NCBI GenBank assembly: GCA_019637195.1 | Contig: JAHBWA010000053.1 | Coordinates: forward strand, 1-54,688 | DNA from: Labilithrix sp. | Lineage (GTDB): Bacteria; Myxococcota_A; Polyangia; Polyangiales; Polyangiaceae | Length of the DNA: 54,688 bases | Reading direction: 5' to 3' | In this document: in pieces, positions 33,629-41,285 of the stretch | How the letters are laid out: each line of letters begins with the position of its first letter | How positions within the stretch are numbered: position 1 is the stretch's first letter | Position numbers and translations under genes: made by a program | The notes under the pieces: generated by a model | What the model was told of the DNA's origin: nothing | Databases searched by the model: none | What the model saw: the letters and a program-made list of their open reading frames with translations, nothing else

Positions 33629-34354
33629 ATGCAACTACGTCACGGACTCTTCTACTTCCTCGCGGCCCTCACCGTGGGCGGCTGCACGGTCACGTCGTCC
33701 GAGCCGGGGGCCGGCGCCCCCGCGGCGGAGGTGGGCCGCTGCAAGAACGCGTGCGACAAGATGAAGTTCTTCAAGTGCAGCTCGGCGGCGGAGCAGGCGG
33801 CGTGCTACGCGGACTGCGACTCGGCGAGCGCGTCGCAGATCGAGATCTTCACCGCGTGCGCCGAGAACTCGATCTGCGATCCGGCCTGTCGAACGTCGAT
33901 CCAGCCCGCGGAGCGAGCCGAGGACGGCGGCGGCGCCAGCGCGGCGACCTGCGAGACGGCGTGCTCCAAGCTCGTGAGCTGCAACTTCATCCCCGTCGGC
34001 GCGAAGGCGCAGTGCAACGCGGAGTGCTCGACCAAGGGCTACCAGTACCAGATCGACTGCGTCAACGGCACGGCGTGCGGGGAGATCGTCTCGACCTGCG
34101 GGGGCGGGACGAGCAGCGGGGAGATCGAGGGCGGCGGAGACGACGACGGAGACGACACGAAGATCGCCGCTTGCTTCGAGGAGTGTGACTCGATCAACTT
34201 CTTCGACTGCGCCCCGGTCGCGCTGCATGGCGAGTGTCGCGAGCGGTGCACGAGCGCGAGCGCGACCAAGCGCGACTCGTTCACGTCCTGCTCGAGGAGC
34301 AGCGGCGTCAACTGCGAGAACAAGGCGGGCTGCCTCGAGGCGTTCCTGAATTAG
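33629..34354 (+). CDS. Cysteine-rich lipoprotein with three imperfect repeats
   Basis: 241 residues from an ATG with GGAGG 9 nt upstream. The signal peptide ends at TVGGCTV. Three related modules follow. Module 1: CKNACDKMKFFKCSSAAE, then CYADCDSASASQIEIFTAC. Module 2: CETACSKLVSCNFIPVGAK, then CNAECSTKGYQYQIDC. Module 3: CFEECDSINFFDCAPVALH, then CRERCTSASATKRDSFTSC. Each has about six cysteines in a C-x3-C...C...C-x3-C...C order, which suggests intra-module disulfides. A Gly/Asp/Glu-rich linker separates modules 2 and 3. The module is of unknown function. It lies 108 bp after tamB in the same direction. Confidence 0.78.
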   Translation: MQLRHGLFYFLAALTVGGCTVTSSEPGAGAPAAEVGRCKNACDKMKFFKCSSAAEQAACYADCDSASASQIEIFTACAENSICDPACRTSIQPAERAEDGGGASAATCETACSKLVSCNFIPVGAKAQCNAECSTKGYQYQIDCVNGTACGEIVSTCGGGTSSGEIEGGGDDDGDDTKIAACFEECDSINFFDCAPVALHGECRERCTSASATKRDSFTSCSRSSGVNCENKAGCLEAFLN

Positions 34355-34384
34355 CCCCCCGCCGGAGCGTGCTATTCCGATGAC

Positions 34385-35398
34385 GTGCGGCGGGCGCTCG
34401 TCCTCCTGGTCGTCGTTCTCCTCGTCGCGGGCTCGCGCCGCGCGCGCGCCGAGACGGGAGCCGACGACGGCGCGGGCGTGCGCGCGCGCTTCGTGCTCGA
34501 CTCGAGCGCGAGCGCCGCCGCCCGCTCGTGCGCGAGCACGGAGGTGCTCCGCGCGAGGGTCGCGGAGCGCCTGGGGCGCGATCCATTCACCTCGAGCGCG
34601 GACGCGCGCGGCCGCCTCGAGGTCACGTTCGCGCGCGGCGGCGCGCGCGCGTGGACCGCGGAGATCGCGCTCTTCGACGCATCGGGCGAGCGCATCGGCG
34701 GCCGCGCTCTCGCGCGCGACGGGGCGACGTGCGAGCCGCTCCTCGGGTCGGTCGTCTTCACCATCGCCGTCCTGCTCGAGGATCTGGCCCCGCCCGAGCC
34801 ACGACCCGAGCCAGCGCCTTCGCCTCCAGTGACGCCGCCACCTCCGGCGGCGCCGCCACCCGACGCTCCCGCGCCCGCGGCGTCCACGGCTCCGGCGTCG
34901 GGCGGCGCCCACCTCGACGTCTCGCTCGGCGGGGCCGGCGCGCTCGGCGGAGCGCCCGCGCCGGTCGCCGGGGGAGAGCTCGCCGTGGGTGTCGATCTCG
35001 CGCGCCTGCGCGTCGAGCTCTCGGGTCGGATGTTCCTGCCCGCGTCGTCCGAGGGCGACGTCGGGGTCCGGACGCGCCTCGTCCACGGCCGGCTCGCCCC
35101 GTGTTATGGATGGGTCGTGCTCGCGGGGTGTGTCGTCGCCGCCGTCGGGAGCGTCTCCGGCGAGGCCGTCGGCGACGGCGTGGTCTCTTCGCGGCTCGCC
35201 GGGCAGCTGTACGCGGCGGGCGGCGTCGGCCTGCTCTCGAGGCTCTTCGTCGTCGGCGATCTGCTCTTCGCGCGCGCTTCGCTCGACCTCCTGTTCGCCG
35301 CGACGCGCGCCGGCTTCGACGTCGGCGAGCGACGCGTCTGGACGGTGCCGGTCGTGTCGGCCGCCGGCGCCCTCTCGCTCGGGGCGCGCCTGCCGTGA
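34385..35398 (+). CDS. Exported protein, first gene of a sigma-factor operon
   Basis: 337 residues from a GTG. The signal peptide runs through VLLVVVLLVAGSRRARA. Residues about 30-125 are a mixed domain (RARFVLDSSASAAARSCAST, then GRLEVTFARGGARAWTAEIA) of a kind often next to regulators in myxobacteria. A Pro/Ala linker (130-165) leads to a beta-rich region that could form a small outer-membrane barrel (ELAVGVDLARLRVELSGRMF, then VSSRLAGQLYAAGGVGLLSR). A TATTCC box lies 5 nt before the start. The stop overlaps the sigma-factor start by 4 bp, so the three genes to 36659 are one unit. Confidence 0.7.
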   Translation: MRRALVLLVVVLLVAGSRRARAETGADDGAGVRARFVLDSSASAAARSCASTEVLRARVAERLGRDPFTSSADARGRLEVTFARGGARAWTAEIALFDASGERIGGRALARDGATCEPLLGSVVFTIAVLLEDLAPPEPRPEPAPSPPVTPPPPAAPPPDAPAPAASTAPASGGAHLDVSLGGAGALGGAPAPVAGGELAVGVDLARLRVELSGRMFLPASSEGDVGVRTRLVHGRLAPCYGWVVLAGCVVAAVGSVSGEAVGDGVVSSRLAGQLYAAGGVGLLSRLFVVGDLLFARASLDLLFAATRAGFDVGERRVWTVPVVSAAGALSLGARLP

Positions 35399-35925
35399 AC
35401 CGCGCGACGGTGACGGCCTCCGCGCCGACCTTCCGGGAGATCTTCGAGGGCGAGCTCACGTTCGTCTACAACGCGCTGCGCCGCCTCGGCATCCGCGACG
35501 CGGAGCTGCCGGACGCGACGCAGGAGGTCTTCGCGACCGTCGCCGGCATCCTCGGCGACTACGATCCCGCGCGGCCGCTCCGGCCGTGGCTCTTCGGCGT
35601 CGCCTACCGCGTGGGGATGCGCTACCTCGAGGTGGCGCACCGTCGGCGCGAGGTCCCGTCGGAGATCCCCGAGGCCCCGGACTCGACCCCCGGCGCCGAG
35701 GTCGCGATCGAACGAAACGAGACGCGCGATCTGGCGCGCCTCGCGCTGTCGAAGGTCGAGCCGAGCCGACGCGCGGTGTTGATCTTGAGCTACTACGAGG
35801 GCCTCAGCGTGCCCGACATCGCGGCGGCGCTGCAGATCCCGGTCAACACCGCGTACTCGCGGCTGAACCGCGCCCGCCAGGAGTTCTCCGAGGCCGCGCG
35901 CAAGCTCGGGTGGAAGGGCCCATGA
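35395..35925 (+). CDS. ECF-type RNA polymerase sigma factor
   Basis: 176 residues from a GTG overlapping the upstream stop (GTGA). Region 2 is visible as FVYNALRRLGIRDAELPDAT, then QEVFATVAGILGDYDPARPL and RPWLFGVAYRVGMRYLE, with the usual conserved Trp-Leu. Region 4 is RRAVLILSYYEGLSVPDIAA, then ALQIPVNTAYSRLNRARQEF, the helix-turn-helix that reads the -35. This size and two-region layout is typical of ECF sigma factors. The following gene overlaps it by 4 bp (ATGA) and encodes a single-span membrane protein that could act as its anti-sigma factor. Confidence 0.9.
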   Translation: MNRATVTASAPTFREIFEGELTFVYNALRRLGIRDAELPDATQEVFATVAGILGDYDPARPLRPWLFGVAYRVGMRYLEVAHRRREVPSEIPEAPDSTPGAEVAIERNETRDLARLALSKVEPSRRAVLILSYYEGLSVPDIAAALQIPVNTAYSRLNRARQEFSEAARKLGWKGP

Positions 35926-36659
35926 AGGACGATCAGGACCTCGTCGAGAGCCTCCTCGTGCACGACGACGACGTGGCGGTGCCGGCCGATCACGACCGCC
36001 GGATCCGCGAGGGTCTCGGCGCGCTCCTCGGGGCCGTTCCGAGCGCGCCGGACGCGCCAGACGCGCCGCCTCCCGCCGCTCCTCGCGCGAGCGAGCTCGC
36101 CGGAGGCGTCGCGCGGAGGTGGCTCACGACCGGCATCGTGGCGATCGCCGCGGCCGGCGGGGGCTTCGCGATCGGTCGATCGACCGCGCCAGGGGCCGCG
36201 TCGATCGCGCCTCCCGTCACGTCCGCGTCCGCTTCGGCCGCCGCTCCGCCCGCGTCCGCTTCGGCCGTGGCCCTGCCCATTTCCGCCGCCCCCGAGGCCG
36301 CGGCCCCGACGGCGTCCGCGAGCGCCCCGCTCCTCACGCCCGCCCCGAGCGCGTCGATCGCGGGCAGCGTTCTCCCGGCGCCGGGGCCCGCCGGAGACGC
36401 GTTCGATCGCGAGCAGAGCCTCCTCGAGCGAGCGCGGAGCGCCCTCGTCCGCCACGACGCGGACGCCGCCGCCGCCGCGCTCTCCGAGCACGAACGGCAG
36501 TTTCCACGCACGCGCCACGCCGAGGAGCGCGACTACCTCCGCATCCAGGTGCTTCGCGAGCGCGGCGACGCCGAAGGCGCGCGCGAGCGCGCCGAGGCGT
36601 TCCTCGCGAAGTACCCCGACAGCATGCTGCGCGCGCGCGTCGAGCCGCTCGCGGAGTGA
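35922..36659 (+). CDS. Single-span membrane protein, possible anti-sigma factor with helical repeat C-terminus
   Basis: 245 residues from an ATG overlapping the sigma-factor stop. The N-terminal 60 residues are acidic and cytoplasmic (MKDDQDLVESLLVHDDDVAV), with no zinc-binding HxxxCxxC motif. One transmembrane helix (RRWLTTGIVAIAAAGGGFAI) follows, then a long Ala/Ser/Pro linker (about 95-165). A C-terminal helical domain with TPR-like spacing ends the protein (LLERARSALVRHDADAAAAA, then ALSEHERQFPRTRHAEERDY). The topology fits a membrane anti-sigma factor or sensor acting on the adjacent ECF sigma factor, but no anti-sigma domain is recognised, so this is inference from position. Confidence 0.6.
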   Translation: MKDDQDLVESLLVHDDDVAVPADHDRRIREGLGALLGAVPSAPDAPDAPPPAAPRASELAGGVARRWLTTGIVAIAAAGGGFAIGRSTAPGAASIAPPVTSASASAAAPPASASAVALPISAAPEAAAPTASASAPLLTPAPSASIAGSVLPAPGPAGDAFDREQSLLERARSALVRHDADAAAAALSEHERQFPRTRHAEERDYLRIQVLRERGDAEGARERAEAFLAKYPDSMLRARVEPLAE

Positions 36660-36690
36660 AGAGGAGCGCACGACGCGCTCGGGCACACGG

Positions 36691-38616
36691 TCAGTGCTGC
36701 TCGGCAGGCCACTCGGCGAGCTCGATCGTGAGCCCGCCGGGACCGACGGCGAAGCCGCGATCCTTCGCGCCCGCGATCGCCGTGATCGGGATGAAGCCGT
36801 GGTAGGCGAGCTCGCGGCGGCGACCATCCCAGCGCCAGATGTCGCCGCGATCGGTGAAGTAGACCTCCTCCGGCGATCGGCCCCAGACGCCCGACGCGTC
36901 GAAGCCGAGCGACTTCCAGCGCGTCCCGTCCCACACCTGCGCGGGAGATCCGCTCCGGTAGACGCGCGACGCGTCGAGCGCCGCGAGGCGGACCCGCGAG
37001 CGCTGGAGGCCGATGTTCCACTCGGTGATCTCACCGTTCGCGTACCGGACGACGTGCTCGTCGGTGTCGTCGGCGACGACGCCCTGCTGCAGCATCCACA
37101 CGTCGTCCCCGACCGCCAGGATCTGCTCGACCTGTCGCCGGCGCCCCGGCGGTTCCACGGACGTGAACGTCTCGCCGTCGTAGTGACCGAAGCTCGACCG
37201 GGCGCCTCCGATCCAGACGTCGTCGGCCTTCGCCGCGAAGAGGGACCACGGCTCCTCGAGCTCCGGCCCCTCACGCCACCCTCCCGCCGCGTAGGCGAAC
37301 AGCCGATCGGTCCCGAGATCGATCGTGTACGCACGATCCGCCGCGACGGCCGCGAGACCGCGACCGGAGAGCGCTCCTTGCGGCGCCGCGACGGGTCGGA
37401 ACGCTCCGTCCTCGAACCGCACGAGGCGATCGCTTATCGAGCCGCACGCGGTGCGGTCCTCGACGCGCGCCCAGGCCGTACCGTCGGGCGCGACCGAGAG
37501 ATCCACGGAGTCGAGGCTCGAGCCGCTCGCGGCGTCGAGCGCGATCTGGTTGCCCCCCGACCCCACGAGCGTGGCCAAGAGACCGTAGAGCCCGCCGGCG
37601 CGCGTGTTGGCGAGCCCGGTCGAGAACGCGAGCACCGGACCGCAGAGCTGCTCGAGCGTGTCCGCGCCAAGATCGAACACGAGGGCGCCGCCGTAGCTCG
37701 CGTTCGGGGCCAGCAGCATGAAGGTGCGTCCGCCGACGACGACCTTGCCGGTGCGCTTCCGCGCGATCCGGAAGTCGGGGAAGCACGGCCTCTGCGCTTG
37801 CCCCGCGCTGAGCGTCCCCGCGGACAGCTGCGCGGCGCGGCAGGAGTGGTCACCGTTCGGGTGCTCGAGCGGCTCTCCGTAGAAGAACGTCGTCCTCTTG
37901 CTGAAACCGTCGTCTTCCACGCCGAAGACCTCGGCAGCGGCGGACCAGGGGACGCCCGCGAGATCGGTCCACGTCGCGCCGTCCCACGCGACCGCGAGCC
38001 CCGCGGTGCCGACGCAGTGGCCCTTGTCCGGAGCCGAGAACGAGCACGCCCGGAGCGCGCCCTTCGTCACGGTGAAGGACGGGACGAGCGCGCCGCCCTC
38101 GAGGTGGAGGATCTCCCTCTCGGTCGCGAACCAAACGTCCGATCCCACCCCCGCGATCGAGGTGAATCGCTTCGACGCGTCACCGTGCTTCGACCAGCGC
38201 GTGCCGTCGAAGTGGTGGAGCTGCGTCGTCGCGCCGGCCTCGTAGGACGACTGCGCGCCCGCCCAGACCTGCCCGTCGGGGGTGACCCAGAGGAGCGAGA
38301 AGAGGCTCGTGTCCTCGACCTGGAGCGCGAGCTTGGCGCGCACGCCGTCGAAGCGGTAGATCCGCCCGCCGTTGCACCCGAGGTAGAGGAGATCCGTTCG
38401 GACCTCGGCCATCGCGTAGATCGTGCACGGCACGCTGGGCTCGTGGAGCCGCCAGCTCGTCTTGCGCGCGCCGGCGTCCTCGTCCTCGCCGTCGGGCACG
38501 AGCGGCCCTGGCGGCGCCGGCTCGGGTCGGAGCTCGCCGACGCGCACCGAAGAGTCACACGCGATCGCGAGCGCGACGACGGCCGCCGAAGACGAGATCC
38601 TGACCGCCGCGCCCAT
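36691..38616 (-). CDS. Lipoprotein with beta-propeller-like repeats
   Basis: 641 residues with a signal peptide (VRISSSAAVVALAIACDSS; lipobox Cys at about 20). The body is made of WD/Kelch-like blades with a conserved Trp: VTPDGQVWAGAQSSYEAG, VGSDVWFATEREILHLEGG, VWALP-type turns, AKADDVWIGGARSSFGHYDG, VGDDVWMLQQGVV and RSPEEVYFTDRGDIWRWDG. About seven blades are likely. No catalytic motif is apparent; this is a surface or periplasmic binding or scaffold protein. It is 7 bp downstream of the 38624-39490 gene and probably co-transcribed. It converges with the sigma-factor operon, with 31 bp between stops. Confidence 0.78.
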   Translation of the reverse strand: MGAAVRISSSAAVVALAIACDSSVRVGELRPEPAPPGPLVPDGEDEDAGARKTSWRLHEPSVPCTIYAMAEVRTDLLYLGCNGGRIYRFDGVRAKLALQVEDTSLFSLLWVTPDGQVWAGAQSSYEAGATTQLHHFDGTRWSKHGDASKRFTSIAGVGSDVWFATEREILHLEGGALVPSFTVTKGALRACSFSAPDKGHCVGTAGLAVAWDGATWTDLAGVPWSAAAEVFGVEDDGFSKRTTFFYGEPLEHPNGDHSCRAAQLSAGTLSAGQAQRPCFPDFRIARKRTGKVVVGGRTFMLLAPNASYGGALVFDLGADTLEQLCGPVLAFSTGLANTRAGGLYGLLATLVGSGGNQIALDAASGSSLDSVDLSVAPDGTAWARVEDRTACGSISDRLVRFEDGAFRPVAAPQGALSGRGLAAVAADRAYTIDLGTDRLFAYAAGGWREGPELEEPWSLFAAKADDVWIGGARSSFGHYDGETFTSVEPPGRRRQVEQILAVGDDVWMLQQGVVADDTDEHVVRYANGEITEWNIGLQRSRVRLAALDASRVYRSGSPAQVWDGTRWKSLGFDASGVWGRSPEEVYFTDRGDIWRWDGRRRELAYHGFIPITAIAGAKDRGFAVGPGGLTIELAEWPAEQH

Positions 38617-38623
38617 CCTCGGC

Positions 38624-39490
38624 TCAGAGCTCCACGGAGACGCGGTACACGAGCAGCCCGAAGACGGGCATCTTGAGGAGCTGGAAGCCGAAGGAGTCGT
38701 CGCCGGGGCGGACGAGGATGTTCACGAGGAAGACGTCGTTCGGCAACAGGCCGAGGCGACGGCCGCCGGTCAGCCCGACCGCGAGCTCGAGCTCGCGCCT
38801 GCCGCCCCGCGGGAGATCCATGATGCGCGCCGTGGGGCCCAGCGCGCCGATCCGCGGATCGCGCGCGAACAGCGTCGCGTCATAGCGGTAGAGCCAGCCG
38901 CCGTCGTGCATCGTCGTGTGCAGCCAGTCGAACGAGTTGTCGGGGCAGTCCTCGTAACGCGCCGCGACGTTCCCGAGGAAGAGCGCCGAGTCCGTGAGCG
39001 GCAGCGCCATGCGGAGGCGCCCCTCGCCGTAGCCCCAGTGCTCGGTCGTGAACGATTTCTCGGCGTCCATCGCCGACCGCGCGGCGCGCGTCCCCTCCGT
39101 ACCCGGCGCGAACGCGTAGGTGCGCCACACGCGGCGGAACCCGCCGGTCACGCCCGCGCTGAAGAAGAGGAAGCGCACGTCGGTGTGCGCGGCCACCTCG
39201 CCGAACCCGAGGCTCGCCAGCGTGTTCACGCGCGGGACGATCGCCGCGTAGTCGTCGCGCTGGATCGAGATGCGCTTCTCGAGCGTGGCCTGCGCGCCCG
39301 CGGTGTACGCGTCGAACGACGCCCACGTGCCGCTCTTCGGCGGGCTGAGGAAGACGTCGCGTGGCGCGGGCGCCGGCGGGATGTCCGCCCCCGGAGGGAC
39401 CTCCGCCGCGCTCGCTCGCGCGCCGCCCAGCGCGAGCGCCGCGCCGAGCAGCCCTACGCACGCTCGCTTCGGGCCCTCGCGACGCACCAC
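38624..39490 (-). CDS. Exported outer-membrane barrel-like protein, unrecognised
   Basis: 288 residues, with GTG codons at 39490 and 39487 as alternative starts. The signal peptide runs through CVGLLGAALALGGARASAAE. The rest is rich in alternating hydrophobic/aromatic strands (TDVRFLFFSAGVTGGFRRVW, RLRMALPLTDSALFLGNVAA, YRYDATLFARDPRIGALGP) and ends FGLLVYRVSVEL, a C-terminal strand pattern like that of barrel proteins. No specific family is apparent. It lies upstream of the propeller lipoprotein and its product may partner with it. A TAGGAT element 6 nt before the start suggests a leaderless message. Confidence 0.65.
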   Translation of the reverse strand: MVRREGPKRACVGLLGAALALGGARASAAEVPPGADIPPAPAPRDVFLSPPKSGTWASFDAYTAGAQATLEKRISIQRDDYAAIVPRVNTLASLGFGEVAAHTDVRFLFFSAGVTGGFRRVWRTYAFAPGTEGTRAARSAMDAEKSFTTEHWGYGEGRLRMALPLTDSALFLGNVAARYEDCPDNSFDWLHTTMHDGGWLYRYDATLFARDPRIGALGPTARIMDLPRGGRRELELAVGLTGGRRLGLLPNDVFLVNILVRPGDDSFGFQLLKMPVFGLLVYRVSVEL

Positions 39491-39496
39491 GCGTCC

Positions 39497-39502
39497 ATCC
39501 TA
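39497..39502 (-). promoter_or_regulatory. -10-like element (TAGGAT) of the barrel/propeller pair
   Basis: TAGGAT on the minus strand lies 6 nt before the GTG at 39490. No convincing -35 is visible, and no Shine-Dalgarno sequence lies between it and the start. The same box and spacing precede the ATG at 22137. Confidence 0.4.
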
Positions 39503-39680
39503 CCCGATCCTCCTCGGCGCGAGCCTGGCCCGCGCGCCCGCGTCGATCGACGCGCGCCGCTCTGCGTCAAATCGCGGGCGGCTGCGGCTGGCGCCGACGC
39601 GGGCCTGCCGTCGCGACGCCTCCGTCGAACGTCAATCATAGCCGGCGGGGGCCTTCCTCCCAGACGACCGCCGCCGCGCC

Positions 39681-40604
39681 TCACGGCCGAAGGCGAAGAG
39701 CATGAACCACCTCCCGATGCGCGGCGGCGAAATCCGTGAACAGCTCGGGATGCACGCACGCCGCCAAGATCTCGAGCGACTCGACGAGGCGCGGGCCTGG
39801 GCGGTTGAAGAACGCGTTCCCATCCGAAACGTAGATCCGCGCGTCAGGGCCGACGGCGGCGGCGATCGCGTCGACCAACGCGCGCTCCTTCATCGTTCGC
39901 TCGATCGTGAAGCCACATGGCTTGACGAGCACGACGTCCGGCGCGAGCGCGGCGAGCTCGCGCAAGGTGACGGTCGGCGCAGGCTCCCCGGCACGCGCGC
40001 CGACGGCGACGCCGCCGGCGAGCCCGATGAGCTCGGGCATCCACGTCCCGCCCAGCATGACTGGATCGAGCCACTCGATCGACACGACGCGCGGGCGCGA
40101 GGGCGCGCCCGCCGCGCGAGCCGCGAGAGCGGAGACGCGCGCGTCGAGCCTGCGGCGAACCTCCAGGCCTCGGTCCGGTCGCCCGAGAGCGCTCGCGACG
40201 GTCTCGATGTCACCCCAGACGTGCTCGAGGCGCGTAGGGCCGAGGCTCACGATGTCGACGGCGTCGCGGCGCGCGAGCCGCGCCACCACCCTTCGCACGT
40301 CGTCGAGCGACACCGCGCAGACCTCGCAGAGGTCCTGCGTCACGATCACGTCCGGCGCGAGCGCCGCGAGCCTCGCTTCGTCGACCGCGTAGATGCTCAG
40401 CGCGTCGTGGACGACGTCCCGGACCGCCGCGTCGATGGCCTTGCTCGATCCCGCGGCGGAGATCCGAGCGCTCGTGAGCACCGGACGATCGCGGACGTCT
40501 TCGGGGAAGTCACACTCGTGGGAGATGCCGACGAGCTCGCTCCCTGCACCGAGCGCGCAGACCATCTCGGTCGCCGACGGCAGCAGCGAGACGACGCGCA
40601 TCAT
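39681..40604 (-). CDS. BtuF-like corrinoid-binding protein without a signal peptide
   Basis: 307 residues; ATG at 40604 (or 40601), with GGAGG 3-4 nt upstream, right after the stop of the DUF6580-like gene. It begins MMRVVSLLPSATEMVCALGA, the first strand of the periplasmic-binding fold, with no signal peptide. Further family marks are ISHECDFPEDVRDRPVLTSA, APDVIVTQDLCEVCAVSLDD and VYVSDGNAFFNRPGPRLVES-type blocks typical of cobalamin-binding COG0614 proteins. The missing signal peptide implies a cytoplasmic role or export by another route. It is the third gene of the riboswitch-controlled metE unit, consistent with corrinoid scavenging. Confidence 0.85.
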   Translation of the reverse strand: MMRVVSLLPSATEMVCALGAGSELVGISHECDFPEDVRDRPVLTSARISAAGSSKAIDAAVRDVVHDALSIYAVDEARLAALAPDVIVTQDLCEVCAVSLDDVRRVVARLARRDAVDIVSLGPTRLEHVWGDIETVASALGRPDRGLEVRRRLDARVSALAARAAGAPSRPRVVSIEWLDPVMLGGTWMPELIGLAGGVAVGARAGEPAPTVTLRELAALAPDVVLVKPCGFTIERTMKERALVDAIAAAVGPDARIYVSDGNAFFNRPGPRLVESLEILAACVHPELFTDFAAAHREVVHALRLRP

Positions 40605-40614
40605 GGGCCTCCAG

Positions 40615-41240
40615 TCACACGGCCGAGAGCTCGCCCGCGGGCACGGGCACCCAGCCGCGACGAGACTCGAGCCGAGCCGCGAGCGGTCGGTACGCGACCG
40701 AGAGGATCACCGTCCAGACCACGTCACCGAGGAGGGTCGCTCCGAGGAACGGGAGCGCCGCGACGTAGCACGCAGCGAGGCCGCCGAGGTCGAGCGTGTA
40801 CATGCCCGTGCCCACCCAGACGCCGAAGTTGGACAGGACGAAGAACGCGCACGCCCCGAGGACCGCCGCGGCGATCGCGCCACCTCGCCGGGCGCGGAGG
40901 CGCCGGCCCATGGCCGCCTGGACGACGAAGCCGCCGTAGACGAACGGCGTGACGGCGCTGACGATCGGGTAGCCCCGGAGGACCGCGAGCGCCGCGTCAC
41001 CGACGAACATCGCGCGAGGACGACGAGCGCGGTCGCCGCCCACGGCTTCATCGTTCGTCCCGCGAAGACCGCCGTAGCGCCCACCGGCGCGAAGTTCGGC
41101 GGATGCGGGAGGATCCGGAGGGCGACGCACAGGCCCACGAGCACGACGGGGAGCATGAGCAACCTCGTAGGCCAGTTTCGCCGACCGCGCAATCGAGCGC
41201 GAAGCTCCACCATCGTCGCCGCGACCGGCGCGTAGGTCAT
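40615..41240 (-). pseudogene. Frameshifted DUF6580-like multi-span membrane protein
   Basis: The N-terminal part (from the ATG at 41240) reads in one frame: MTYAPVAATMVELRARLRGR, then PNFAPVGATAVFAGRTMKPW and ALVVLA. The C-terminal part reads in another frame from near 41010: AMFVGDAALAVLRGYPIVSA, FFVLSNFGVWVGTGMYTLDL, YVAALPFLGATLLGDVVWTV. Joined, they give one protein of about 208 residues with five or six helices and DUF6580-like blocks. A single missing base near 41011-41018 (GCGCGATG instead of GCGGCGATG) explains the break. It may be real inactivation, a sequencing error, or rarely programmed. It lies between metE and the btuF-like gene in the riboswitch operon, so a vitamin-transport role is plausible. 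Confidence 0.7.
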
Positions 41241-41285
41241 ACTCGACGAGCTTCCCGTCGATGAGCAGACGCACCGTGCGTTGCG

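Noticed and set aside
28850..33634. Very long minus-strand open frame (1594 codons) opposite tamB
   Set aside because: The product is Arg/Asp/Glu/Val-rich low complexity with no domain, as expected from the antisense of a high-GC gene; the plus strand has clear TamB features.
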